From contig NZ_FTOQ01000001.1 in the NCBI RefSeq assembly GCF_900156805.1, forward strand, positions 372,001 through 436,000: a stretch of DNA of 64,000 bases, in the 5' to 3' direction. Positions 9,210 to 17,655 of the stretch are shown one piece after another. Each line of letters begins with the position of its first letter. Position 1 is the stretch's first letter. The translations under genes and the position numbers were made by a program. This DNA is from Roseivivax lentus (GTDB lineage Bacteria; Pseudomonadota; Alphaproteobacteria; Rhodobacterales; Rhodobacteraceae). A model generated the notes under the pieces. That model saw nothing but the letters and a program-made list of their open reading frames with translations, ran no database searches and was not told where the DNA came from.

Positions 9210-9846
9210 AAAGCGCCTTGGCCTCTTCCAGAGTGTCGAACATGTGCAGATTGCCGTCCATCAGGACGCCCGCCTTCTTGGCGAATTTCTGCAGCAGTTC
9301 CGGGGCGTGCGACACGATCACCAGCGTCGCGCGCTGCAGCCGCTCGGCCAGCAGGTCGCCGGCCCGCTTGTTGAATTCCACGTCGGTCGAATTGGGCATG
9401 CCTTCGTCGATCAGGTACATGTCGAAATCGAGCGCGAGCAGGAGCGCGAAGCTGAACCGCCCCTTCATACCCGCCGAATAGGTCCCGAGCGGCTGGTCGA
9501 AATATTCGCCCAGATTGCACATCCAGCGGCAGAACGCCTCGACGTAATCGGGATCGAGCCCGTAGATCTTGGCGATGAACCGCGCGTTCTCGCGCGCCGA
9601 GATGCGGTTCACGACCCCGCCCATATAGCCCAAGGGGAACGAGATGCCGCCCTCGCGGCGGATGGTGCCCTCGTCGGGTTTCTCGAGCCCCGCCATCATG
9701 TTGACCAGCGTCGTCTTGCCGGTTCCGTTGGGCGCGAGGATGCCGATATTCTCCCCGCGCTCCACCCGGAACGAAGCCTGGTTCAGGATCACCTTGTGGT
9801 GCGATCCGGTCCAGAAGGACTTGCTGACGTTCTCGAACTCGATCAT
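9187..9846 (-). CDS. Capsule polysaccharide ABC transporter ATP-binding protein (KpsT-like)
   Basis: A 219-residue ATPase, the usual KpsT length if translation starts at the ATG at 9846 (MIEFENVSKSF). Walker A is APNGTGKTT at 38-46 (the family more often has GxNGAGKST), the ABC signature is YSAGMKGR at 123-130, Walker B is FDMYLIDE at 141-148, and the switch histidine is H180. It would energise export of capsular polysaccharide across the inner membrane with the permease KpsM, for which no gene is present here. kpsE follows with a 23-bp overlap. An upstream in-frame ATG at 9897 would add 17 residues with no family similarity that I can see. Confidence 0.88.
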   Translation of the reverse strand: MIEFENVSKSFWTGSHHKVILNQASFRVERGENIGILAPNGTGKTTLVNMMAGLEKPDEGTIRREGGISFPLGYMGGVVNRISARENARFIAKIYGLDPDYVEAFCRWMCNLGEYFDQPLGTYSAGMKGRFSFALLLALDFDMYLIDEGMPNSTDVEFNKRAGDLLAERLQRATLVIVSHAPELLQKFAKKAGVLMDGNLHMFDTLEEAKALYDYETQS

Positions 9847-10057
9847 GGGCGGCTGCGGTCCTGCTCGGGCGGGATTGACCCCTGTTGCCGGAGACATAAG
9901 CAGTAAATTTGGTCAGATTATGACCCGATCCGGAAACAAAAGACAATTGCCGGGCGTTCAACGCGATGGATCAATGCTGCGCCCCGGGGCCGCGATTTGA
10001 AGCGCGCTCGGGCAACGCTACCTAGGGTCCAACTGAACGCATCGAACGGAGATTCCG

Positions 10058-10840
10058 ATGACCCAGACACGCCGCACCTTCCTCGTCAGCGCCGCCGCGA
10101 CCGCCGCGGGCACGACGATCATGCCCTTTGCCGCGATGGCCGCCGCGCATGCCTCGAACACCTTCGAAACGGGCGCCGGTGCGATCACCGTCCATCCGGT
10201 GGAGCATGCCTCCTTCGTGCTCGAAACGCCCGCGGGCGTCATCTATGTCGACACGGTGGGCGGGGCCGACAAATACGCCGACATGCCCGCGGCCGACATG
10301 GTGCTGATCACCCACGAGCACGGCGATCACTACAATGCCGAAACGCTTGACGCGGTTGTGGGCGAGGAGACGGTGCTGGTCACCAACCCCGCCGTCTACG
10401 ACATGCTGTCCGAAGGCATGAAGGCCAAGGCGACCGCAATGGCCAATGGCGATGCGGGCGAGGCGATGGGCGTCGGCATCACCGCGATCCCCGCCTACAA
10501 CACCACCGAGGACCGCGCGAACTTCCATCCCGAGGGGCGCGACAACGGCTATGTCCTCGATTTCGACGGTTTCCGCATCTACATCTCCGGCGATACCGAG
10601 GTCACCGACGAGATGCGCGCGCTCGAGAATATCGACCTGGCCTTCGTCTGCATGAACATGCCCTTCACGATGACCGCCGATGCCGCGGCCGAAGGCGTGA
10701 ACGCGTTCCAGCCCGCGGTGGTCTATCCCTACCATTACCGCGGCCGCGATGGCGGCACGCAGGATCCCGAGGCATTCGCGTCGATGGTCGAAGGCTCCGA
10801 GGTCAAGCTCGGCGAATGGTATCCGAACGGCCTCGGCTGA
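10058..10840 (+). CDS. Tat-exported MBL-fold metallo-hydrolase
   Basis: A 260-residue metallo-beta-lactamase-fold protein of the UlaG/UPF0173-like branch. The N terminus (TRRTFLVSAAATAAG) has a twin-arginine signal pattern, so the enzyme is probably folded before export to the periplasm. The metal motif THEHGDHYN places His86, His88, Asp90 and His91; a second metal residue is Asp in YISGDTE near 180, and a late His lies in YPYHYRG. Substrate unknown; members act on lactones, phosphodiesters or similar bonds. It is a single-gene unit with a CGGAGA ribosome site, closed by a strong terminator 26 bp after the stop. Confidence 0.85.
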   Translation: MTQTRRTFLVSAAATAAGTTIMPFAAMAAAHASNTFETGAGAITVHPVEHASFVLETPAGVIYVDTVGGADKYADMPAADMVLITHEHGDHYNAETLDAVVGEETVLVTNPAVYDMLSEGMKAKATAMANGDAGEAMGVGITAIPAYNTTEDRANFHPEGRDNGYVLDFDGFRIYISGDTEVTDEMRALENIDLAFVCMNMPFTMTADAAAEGVNAFQPAVVYPYHYRGRDGGTQDPEAFASMVEGSEVKLGEWYPNGLG

Positions 10841-10865
10841 TCGCCCTTATGCGGTGACGACAGGA

Positions 10866-10895
10866 AAGACCCCGGCCGGTGGCCGGGGTCTTTTT
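10866..10895 (+). terminator. Rho-independent terminator of the MBL-fold gene
   Basis: A 12-bp perfect stem (AAGACCCCGGCC, 10866-10877, with GGCCGGGGTCTT, 10881-10892), a 3-nt loop and a T run. It also separates the convergent zinc-ribbon gene. Confidence 0.92.
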
Positions 10896-10918
10896 CGCTT
10901 GGGGTCCGCGGGTGCGGA

Positions 10919-11224
10919 TCACGGATCGAGGAGGAGCCCCGTCTCGCGGTTGAACCGCGCGCTGATCTGGCAGGGCAGGTGATGGCCGCGCCCGTCGAGA
11001 TGGGCCTTGGCATGACATGCGGGACAGAGCGGCACGGGGACGAGGACGCGCTCCCCGGTTTCCAGATCGTAGGCGAATTCCTCGCCACAGACTTCCAGCC
11101 GGCGCCCTTTCGTCAGAAGCTCGGCCTGGGTCACACGGCATTCCCGGCACGCACCTTCCCTCAACGCCTCTTCATAGACGCTGCGGGTCACCTTCTGCTG
11201 AAAGTTGCAGGGATGTCCGGACAT
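10919..11224 (-). CDS. Small protein with zinc-ribbon-like Cys/His pairs
   Basis: A 101-residue protein I do not recognise by name. It has CRECR (Cys26, Cys29) and CPACHAKAH (Cys67, Cys70, His71, His75), spaced like a four-ligand zinc knuckle, with extra cysteines at 6, 46 and 85. The layout recalls degenerate HNH/zinc-ribbon domains, but no complete nuclease motif (His-Asn-His) is evident. The ATG at 11224 has a good AAAGGAAA ribosome site. An 18-bp perfect palindrome lies 17 bp upstream of the start codon. No operon partner: the GntR gene upstream ends 266 bp away. Confidence 0.65.
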   Translation of the reverse strand: MSGHPCNFQQKVTRSVYEEALREGACRECRVTQAELLTKGRRLEVCGEEFAYDLETGERVLVPVPLCPACHAKAHLDGRGHHLPCQISARFNRETGLLLDP

Positions 11225-11241
11225 CGTTTCCTTTCCTTGGG

Positions 11242-11259
11242 CAGACTTCGCGAAGTCTG
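11242..11259. promoter_or_regulatory. 18-bp perfect palindrome upstream of the zinc-ribbon gene
   Basis: CAGACTTCGCGAAGTCTG is fully self-complementary. It lies just before the ribosome site of the minus-strand gene at 11224, where it could be a repressor site or a hairpin in the leader RNA. No A+T-rich promoter is clear next to it. Confidence 0.5.
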
Positions 11260-11490
11260 ACCGATTCGGCGGCAAGGGCTTTTGAGTTGGAGCAATTTTT
11301 CCCGCCAGATATCAAGCTCATGTGACAGTTCCGCTGTAAATCCGGCCGTTTTGCGGTGCTGCGATGCGGCAAAGCGACAATGGACAGCGTTTCTTGGGCG
11401 ATCGGATGGGCAGCGGGCCAAGGCGTCAGAGGCGGTGTCCGGAACCGGTCTTTCAGCGCGAGAGCGCCCGTGCCCGTTCCAACACAGCTC

Positions 11491-12132
11491 TCACCCCACC
11501 AGCCGACCGTAGGACATCGAGACATGCGCGCGGCGGACCAGTCCCGCGGCCTGGGCGTCGCCGGCCTCCAGCGCCGCGAGGGTCTCGCGGACCTCGGCGG
11601 CGAAGATCTCGCATTCCCGCGCGAGGTCGAGTGACGGGATGCGCGCCAGCCAGATGCGCGCGGTGCGCAGATAGAGCCGCTCCGCGATCTCGGCGAGGGG
11701 GGTGTTCGCGGTCAGCGTCAGGCCGAAGGTGAAGAAGGCGAGGTTCAGCTCCGCAAAGGCGCGCGGGTCGGGCGCGGCCTGCAGCGCGCGGGCCTCCTCG
11801 ACAAAGGCGCGGGCGCGGTCGAGGACCTCCGGCGTGATCTCGCGCGGGGACAGGCGGCCCGAAAGCTCGGCCAGTTCCATCCGCAGCGCGTAGATATGGG
11901 CCAGTTCGGACGGCTCCACGTCGGTGACCAGCGTGCCGACGCCGTGGCGCGTCTCCAGCAGGCCCTCGTCGGCAAGCCGCGCGAGCACCCGGCGCAGGGG
12001 TGTGCGCGAGACGCCGAATTCCGCCGCCAGCGCCTCTTCGCCGAGCTTGGTGCCGGGCGGGTAATCCAGCAGGCAGATGCGCGTGCGCAGGGTCTCGTAA
12101 AGCCGCGCATGGCGGAGATCGGCGTCGCTCAT
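11491..12132 (-). CDS. GntR family transcriptional regulator (FadR/FCD type)
   Basis: A 213-residue regulator. The winged HTH is at the N terminus, with the recognition helix region in FGVSRTPLRRVLARLADEG (39-57) and the wing HGVGTLVT (63-70). The helical remainder fits an FCD ligand-binding domain. Its ATG overlaps the stop of the ArgE-like gene by 4 bp, so it is the third gene of an M24-ArgE-GntR operon and probably controls it. FadR-type regulators bind short palindromes of the TTGTnTACAA kind; two such sites are present at 14533 and 14638 in the control region of this operon and the divergent transporter. The ligand is presumably a substrate or intermediate of the pathway. Confidence 0.9.
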   Translation of the reverse strand: MSDADLRHARLYETLRTRICLLDYPPGTKLGEEALAAEFGVSRTPLRRVLARLADEGLLETRHGVGTLVTDVEPSELAHIYALRMELAELSGRLSPREITPEVLDRARAFVEEARALQAAPDPRAFAELNLAFFTFGLTLTANTPLAEIAERLYLRTARIWLARIPSLDLARECEIFAAEVRETLAALEAGDAQAAGLVRRAHVSMSYGRLVG

Positions 12133-13289
12133 GCCGCCAGCTGCGCGCTCAATCCCCGCAGCATGTCGAGACATTTGGCCAGCTGCGCCCGGCTGACGAA
12201 TTCGTCGGGCTTGTGCGCCTGCGCGATGGAGCCGGGGCCGCAGACCACGACCGACATGCCCATTTCCTGGAACAGCCCCGCCTCGGTGCCGAAGGGCACG
12301 AGATCGACCGCGTTGGTGCCGGTCAGCTTGGCTACGAGGTCGCGGGCGGCATTTTCGGCCATCGGCTCCAGCCCCGCCACCTCGCCGATCACCTCGGTCA
12401 CCACTTCGGCGTCGGGATGGACGCTGCGCATGGCGGGCAGCAGCTCGGTGTCGACGTATCTCCGGATCTCGTCCTTCACGAAGCTGGCGTCGAAGGGCTG
12501 GACGGGGCGCATTTCCCATTCGACCGTCGCGTGGCCCGGGATGACGTTATGCGCGTGCCCGCCCGCGAGCTTGCCGATATTGACCGTCGTCCAGGGCGGA
12601 TCGAAGCGCGACGTCTCGGGCGCCATGGTCTTCAGTTGATCGGCCAGCAGCAGCAGCCGCGTGACGTAGAGAACCGCGTAGGAGACCGCGTTGACGCCAA
12701 GATCGGGCGACGATCCGTGCCCCTCGAGCCCGCTGAAGGTGGTGGTGTATTCGCAGCAGCCCTTGTGACCTTCGATGATGCGCATCTCGGTGGGCTCGCC
12801 CACGATGGCGATGGCGGGGCGCGCCTCGCGCTTTTTCAGCTCGGGCACCAGCGCCTGCGCGCCGAGGCAGCCCGTCTCCTCGTCATGGGTGAAGCAGAAA
12901 TGCACGGGCCGCTTCAGCTTCGCCGCGGCAAAGACCGGCGCCATGGAGATCGCCGCCGCGATGAAACCCTTCATGTCGCAGGCGCCGCGCCCGTAAAGCG
13001 CATCGTTCCAGGCCGACATGCGGAAGGGATCGGTGGTCCAGTTCTGGTCGGTGACCGGCACCACGTCCGAATGGCCCGACAGCACGACCCCGCCCGAACG
13101 TTCGGGCCCGATCGTGGCGAAGAGGTTCGCCTTGCCGCCGGTGGCATCCGAATAGACGTCCACGCGGGCGCCCGAATCCTCCAGCAGCGTTGCCATGTGA
13201 TCAATGAGCGCGCGGTTGGGCTCGGCCGACACGGTGGGATGCGCGATCAGCCCCGCGAGGATCGTCTCGGTCGTCCAGAGGTCGATCAT
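12129..13289 (-). CDS. M20 family deacetylase, acetylornithine deacetylase-like
   Basis: A 386-residue zinc-dependent amidohydrolase of the ArgE branch. Metal and catalytic residues are intact: His73 in SGHSDVVP, Asp105 in GRGACDMKG, Glu137/Glu138 in HDEETGCLG, Glu165 in VGEPTEM, and the late His in QAHKPDEF. ArgE removes acetyl from N-acetylornithine in arginine synthesis. Here the gene is sandwiched between an ectoine-hydrolase-like gene and a GntR regulator with 4-bp overlaps on both sides, which suggests a catabolic role instead: removing an N-acyl group from the product of the upstream enzyme. N-acetyl-2,4-diaminobutyrate would be the substrate if the pathway is ectoine-like. That assignment is inference. 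Confidence 0.85.
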   Translation of the reverse strand: MIDLWTTETILAGLIAHPTVSAEPNRALIDHMATLLEDSGARVDVYSDATGGKANLFATIGPERSGGVVLSGHSDVVPVTDQNWTTDPFRMSAWNDALYGRGACDMKGFIAAAISMAPVFAAAKLKRPVHFCFTHDEETGCLGAQALVPELKKREARPAIAIVGEPTEMRIIEGHKGCCEYTTTFSGLEGHGSSPDLGVNAVSYAVLYVTRLLLLADQLKTMAPETSRFDPPWTTVNIGKLAGGHAHNVIPGHATVEWEMRPVQPFDASFVKDEIRRYVDTELLPAMRSVHPDAEVVTEVIGEVAGLEPMAENAARDLVAKLTGTNAVDLVPFGTEAGLFQEMGMSVVVCGPGSIAQAHKPDEFVSRAQLAKCLDMLRGLSAQLAA

Positions 13290-14482
13290 GTCTTCACGTA
13301 CATCTTGCGCGGGCGGTTGCAGAAGGTCTCGGCCGGGCCGTCCTCGGTGATGAGGATCGATTCGGTGATCTCGAGGCCCCAATCGGACATCCACAGGCCG
13401 GGCATGAAGTGGAAGGTCATGCCGGGTTCGAGGATGGTTTCGTCTTCGGAGCGGAGCGAGACCGTCCGTTCGCCCCAATCGGGCGGATAGGACAGGCCGA
13501 TCGGGTAGCCGCAGCGCGCGCCGCGCTCGATGCCTGCGCTTTCGAGCGGCGCTGCGAGCGCATTGGCGATGTCGCAGGCGCGGTTGCCGGCGCGGGCGGC
13601 GTCGAGCCCGGCTTCCAGCCCCTCGACCAGCGCGGCCTCGGCGCGTTTGAAGATGTCCGACGGCTCGCCCAAAAAGATCGTGCGCGAGAGCGGCGCGTGG
13701 TAGCGGCGATAGCAGCCCGAGATCTCGAAGAACGTGGCCTCGCCTTCGTTGAAGGGCTGACCGTCCCAGGTCAAGTGCGGCGCCGCGGCGTTCGAGCCCG
13801 AGGGCAGCAGCGGCACGATGGCGGCGTAATCGCCCCAATGCCCGTCCGCCCCGTTCAGCGCGTCGCGGTAGACCTCGGCTACCACCTCGTTCTTGGGTAC
13901 GCCCGGCTCGACCCGCTCCACCAGCCCGTCGATGATCTTTTCGGAGATCTTCGCGGCCCGGCGCATGAAGACCAGTTCCTCCTCGGACTTCACGCCGCGC
14001 TGCCAGTTCACCAGCGCCGTGGCGTCGATGAAGGTGGCGTTCGGAAGGTCTTCCTGCAGCGTCTGGAAGGCCTTGGCGGAGAAGTAGTAATTGTCCATCT
14101 CGACGCCGATGCGCGCCTTTTCCTGCCCCATGCCGATGATGCGCTGGGCGAGGTCCTGCATCGGGTGGCGGTCGGTCGATTGCACGTAATTGTCGGCATA
14201 GCCGATCACCCGGTCGTCCCCCATCCAGACCGTGCGCACGGCGCCGTTCGAATCCTGGTTGCGGCCCCACCAGATCGGGTCTGCATCCGGAAAGACCAGG
14301 AGCCCCTGGTGCACGTAGAAGGACCAGCCGTCATAGGCCGACAGCCACGCCATGTTCGAGGGATCGGTCACGAAGAGCAGGTCGACGCCGGCCCGTTCCA
14401 TGGCCTGCCGGGTCTTTGCCAGCCGCCGTGTATATTCGGTTTCCGAAAAGGGCAGATCCTTGGTGAACCGGTGAAAAACCAT
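13286..14482 (-). CDS. M24 family protein resembling ectoine hydrolase (DoeA/EutD-like)
   Basis: A 398-residue protein of the pita-bread (creatinase/prolidase) fold: N-terminal creatinase-like domain (about 1-165) and C-terminal M24 domain. The usual five metal ligands are not in canonical form: the region reads FFEISGCYRRYHAPLSRT (251-268) where peptidases have D..G and D.TR, and GYPIGLSYPPDWGERT (325-340) replaces the usual HGIG..HE. These substitutions are what I recall for ectoine hydrolases, which open the ectoine ring to N-acetyl-diaminobutyrate. It heads the operon and overlaps the ArgE-like gene by 4 bp. The ATG at 14482 follows an AAGGCG ribosome site. Family confident, substrate inferred; it may act on another cyclic or N-acylated amino acid. 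Confidence 0.7.
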   Translation of the reverse strand: MVFHRFTKDLPFSETEYTRRLAKTRQAMERAGVDLLFVTDPSNMAWLSAYDGWSFYVHQGLLVFPDADPIWWGRNQDSNGAVRTVWMGDDRVIGYADNYVQSTDRHPMQDLAQRIIGMGQEKARIGVEMDNYYFSAKAFQTLQEDLPNATFIDATALVNWQRGVKSEEELVFMRRAAKISEKIIDGLVERVEPGVPKNEVVAEVYRDALNGADGHWGDYAAIVPLLPSGSNAAAPHLTWDGQPFNEGEATFFEISGCYRRYHAPLSRTIFLGEPSDIFKRAEAALVEGLEAGLDAARAGNRACDIANALAAPLESAGIERGARCGYPIGLSYPPDWGERTVSLRSEDETILEPGMTFHFMPGLWMSDWGLEITESILITEDGPAETFCNRPRKMYVKT

Positions 14483-14532
14483 ATAAGCGCCTTTCGCGAG
14501 AGTCGTGTGTCTTGCCCTTCCGTCCTGTCTGA

Positions 14533-14542
14533 TTGTGTACAT
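14533..14542. promoter_or_regulatory. Putative GntR operator 1
   Basis: TTGTGTACAT, 51 bp upstream of the M24 start. It shares TTGTGTACA with the more complete palindrome at 14638, so it is probably bound by the same regulator. Confidence 0.45.
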
Positions 14543-14637
14543 CCCTGGCCAATCAAAAACGACATCACGCGTCGAAATCCCGGGATTGCGCTGAAAATCT
14601 TGGCATGTGTGACTGGGGGAACCCAGCAGAACATGCG

Positions 14638-14651
14638 GGTTGTGTACAACC
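14638..14651. promoter_or_regulatory. Putative GntR operator 2
   Basis: GGTTGTGTACAACC: 6-bp inverted half-sites around a 2-nt centre. The shape matches operators of FadR-type GntR repressors, and such a regulator is encoded in the adjacent operon. Confidence 0.55.
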
Positions 14652-14909
14652 TGTCTCGTCCGGGAGTGGCGGAAAAGAATCGCCCATTCCCTGCGCGTAG
14701 CGAAGCGTCGGCGGGAAATATTCCTGAAAAGGGGAAAAATTCAGCCGATTGACCCGACTTGCATATATTTTACGATCCAATTCACCTTGATCGCGGCTGT
14801 TTGTAGCGTCGGGCGGTCAAGGCAGTTGCAACATGGGCGCGCAGGCTATTTAGTTTGCTTAATCAAAAAGCGGGAACACACCGCGGGAAACAACACAGGG
14901 AGCCGAGTT

Positions 14910-16010
<1,101 letters not shown>

Positions 16011-16020
16011 GACCGGAACA

Positions 16021-16049
16021 CCCTGGACGCGCTTCGGCGCGGGCCAGGG
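16021..16049 (+). promoter_or_regulatory. Hairpin with TTCG tetraloop between ATPase and binding-protein genes
   Basis: CCCTGG and CGCGC pair with GCGCG and CCAGGG around a TTCG loop (16033-16036), with a one- or two-base internal loop. No T run follows, so it is more likely an RNA processing or stability element than a terminator. Confidence 0.55.
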
Positions 16050-16130
16050 GTGCCATGAGGGTTCGAAGGTCGACCCCGTGACCAGCGGACCCCTTCAAAG
16101 CAAAAAACGGGAAACCTAGGGAGACTATTG

Positions 16131-17234
16131 ATGAAGTTTTCGAAAACACTTCTCACGACGACGGCCCTGACCGTGGGGGGCGCAGCCGCGTTCGCCGCCG
16201 GTCACGGGAACATGGCTGACAGCATGACGCTGGTCAGCTGGGGGGGTGCCTACCAGTCCAGCCAGCAGCAGGCTTATGTCGAGCCCTACCAGGAAATGAA
16301 CCCGGACGTGTCCGTCAGCTGGGATGAAAGCTCGGCCGAGGCCGTGGCCAAGCTGCGCGCCATGAACGAAGCCGGCAACGTGACCTGGGATCTGGTCGAC
16401 GTCGTGGCCGCGGACGCCATCCGTCTCTGCGACGAAGGCCTCGCCATGGAGGTCGATCACGACGAGATCCTCGCAGCGGCGCCCGACGGCACCGATGCGT
16501 CCGACGATTTCGGCGACCTGATCGTGTCCGACTGCTACATCCCGCAGATCGTCTACTCGACGACCTTCGGCTACCGCACGGACATGGTGCCGGAAGGCGT
16601 CGAGGCGCCGAACGACATCTGCGACGTGTTCGACCTGGAGACGTACCCGGGCAAGCGCGCGCTGGAAAAGCGTCCGATCAACAACGTCGAGTGGGCGCTG
16701 CTCTGTGACGGCGTCGCCAAGGAAGACGTCTATGACGTGCTGGCCACCGAAGAAGGTCAGGACCAGGCGCTCGCCAAGCTCGACACCATCAAGGACGAAG
16801 TGATCTGGTGGTCGGCCGGCGCGGACACGCCCCAGCTGCTCGCAGACGGCGAGATCTTCATGGGCTCGACCTATAACGGTCGTCTCTTCTCGGTTATCGA
16901 GGAGCAGGGCCAGCCCGTGGGCATGATGTGGGACGCGCAGGTCTTCGACCTCGACGGCTGGATCATCCCCGCCGATCTGCCCGAGGATCGTCTTGCCCGC
17001 GTGCTGGACTTCGTGAAGTTCGCGACCGACACGCAGCGTCTCGCGGACCAGGCCAAGTACATCTCCTACGGTCCCGCGCGTGCATCCTCCGCACCGCTCG
17101 TGCCGGAGAACATGAAGCAGCACATGCCGACCGATCCGGCGAACGCGCAGAACACGTTCCTCTACAACTACGAGTTCTGGGCTGACTACCGCGACGACAT
17201 CGACGCGAAGTTCCAGTCCTGGCTGGCGCAGTAA
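16131..17234 (+). CDS. ABC transporter substrate-binding protein (PotD/PotF-like)
   Basis: A 367-residue periplasmic binding protein. The signal peptide (MKFSKTLLTTTALTVGGAAAFAA) is clear, and the mature part opens with MTLVSWGGAYQSSQQQAY, the usual first strand of polyamine-type binding proteins. It captures the substrate and delivers it to the two permeases downstream. An AGGGAGA ribosome site supports the ATG at 16131. Strong GC hairpins follow the stop codon, as is common where the binding protein is made in excess over its membrane partners. The ligand is not known: polyamine binding is possible by family, but the divergent catabolic genes suggest an amino-acid derivative. Confidence 0.88.
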   Translation: MKFSKTLLTTTALTVGGAAAFAAGHGNMADSMTLVSWGGAYQSSQQQAYVEPYQEMNPDVSVSWDESSAEAVAKLRAMNEAGNVTWDLVDVVAADAIRLCDEGLAMEVDHDEILAAAPDGTDASDDFGDLIVSDCYIPQIVYSTTFGYRTDMVPEGVEAPNDICDVFDLETYPGKRALEKRPINNVEWALLCDGVAKEDVYDVLATEEGQDQALAKLDTIKDEVIWWSAGADTPQLLADGEIFMGSTYNGRLFSVIEEQGQPVGMMWDAQVFDLDGWIIPADLPEDRLARVLDFVKFATDTQRLADQAKYISYGPARASSAPLVPENMKQHMPTDPANAQNTFLYNYEFWADYRDDIDAKFQSWLAQ

Positions 17235-17240
17235 TCTGCA

Positions 17241-17300
17241 TCTGCGGCGGGGCATCGTCCCGCCGCATCCGAACATGGGGCCGGGCGGCGTGTCGCCCGG
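17241..17300 (+). promoter_or_regulatory. Two GC-rich hairpins after the binding-protein gene
   Basis: First: TGCGGCGGG (17241-17249) with CCCGCCGCA (17257-17265). Second: CCGGGCG (17281-17287) with CGCCCGG (17294-17300). Neither has a T run. They likely protect the 3' end of the binding-protein message or reduce read-through to the permeases. Confidence 0.6.
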
Positions 17301-17364
17301 TCTCGAACCCGAAGAACAAGCGGCCAGAGATGCTGCGGACATAACAGGGATGGGATAGGGCCGG

Positions 17365-17652
17365 ATGCCCAAAGGTTACATCATCGCGCATATCACGGTG
17401 AACGACCCCGACGCCTACCGGGAATACGTCGAGCGCGACACACCGATCCTCGAAAGCCATGGCGGACGCTTCATCGTCCGGGGCGGCGAGGCCGAGGTGG
17501 TCGAGGTACGCTCCGAATCCCGGCATGTCGTCATCGAATTCCCAAGCTATGAGGCGGCCCGGACCGCCTACAACGATCCCGCCTATCAGGAGGTCGCCGA
17601 GATCCGGCGTCGGACTGCAACAAGCACGATCATCCTCGCAGAGGGGGCCTGA
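17365..17652 (+). CDS. DUF1330 domain protein
   Basis: A 95-residue ferredoxin-like-fold (dimeric alpha/beta barrel) protein. The opening MPKGYIIAHITVNDPDAYREY and the later FPSYEAARTAYNDPAYQ are the two conserved parts of DUF1330. The biochemical role of the family is not established. It sits in the middle of the transporter operon, 130 bp after the binding protein and 3 bp before the first permease, so it is co-expressed with uptake and may act on the imported compound. No signal peptide, so cytosolic. Confidence 0.85.
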   Translation: MPKGYIIAHITVNDPDAYREYVERDTPILESHGGRFIVRGGEAEVVEVRSESRHVVIEFPSYEAARTAYNDPAYQEVAEIRRRTATSTIILAEGA

Positions 17653-17655
17653 GCC

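Larger units (their letters stand above)
14483..14909. promoter_or_regulatory. Divergent control region between M24 operon and ABC transporter
   Basis: A 427-bp gap without a credible gene, more A+T-rich than its surroundings (stretches such as GCATATATTTTACG at 14761-14774 and AATCAAAAAG near 14861-14870). It must carry the promoters of both divergent transcripts. Two related sites with a TTGTGTACA core lie at 14533 and 14638, about 105 bp apart. I cannot fix a -35/-10 pair with proper spacing. Confidence 0.7.

Noticed and set aside
6084-9374. Open frame of 1096 codons on the plus strand across the FAD oxidase and kpsE genes
   Set aside because: It is the shadow of two confident genes, one in another frame and one antisense, and shows low-complexity Arg/Gly/His sequence.
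11260-11490. Small minus-strand open frames of 77 and 117 codons upstream of the zinc-ribbon gene
   Set aside because: No ribosome site, unusual composition and overlap in two frames; treated as the leader region of the gene at 11224.
14640-14909. Upstream extension of the PotA-like gene to an ATG at 14640
   Set aside because: The extra 90 residues are unlike the family, lie in A+T-rich control DNA and include the putative operator; a TTG at 14910 has a proper ribosome site.
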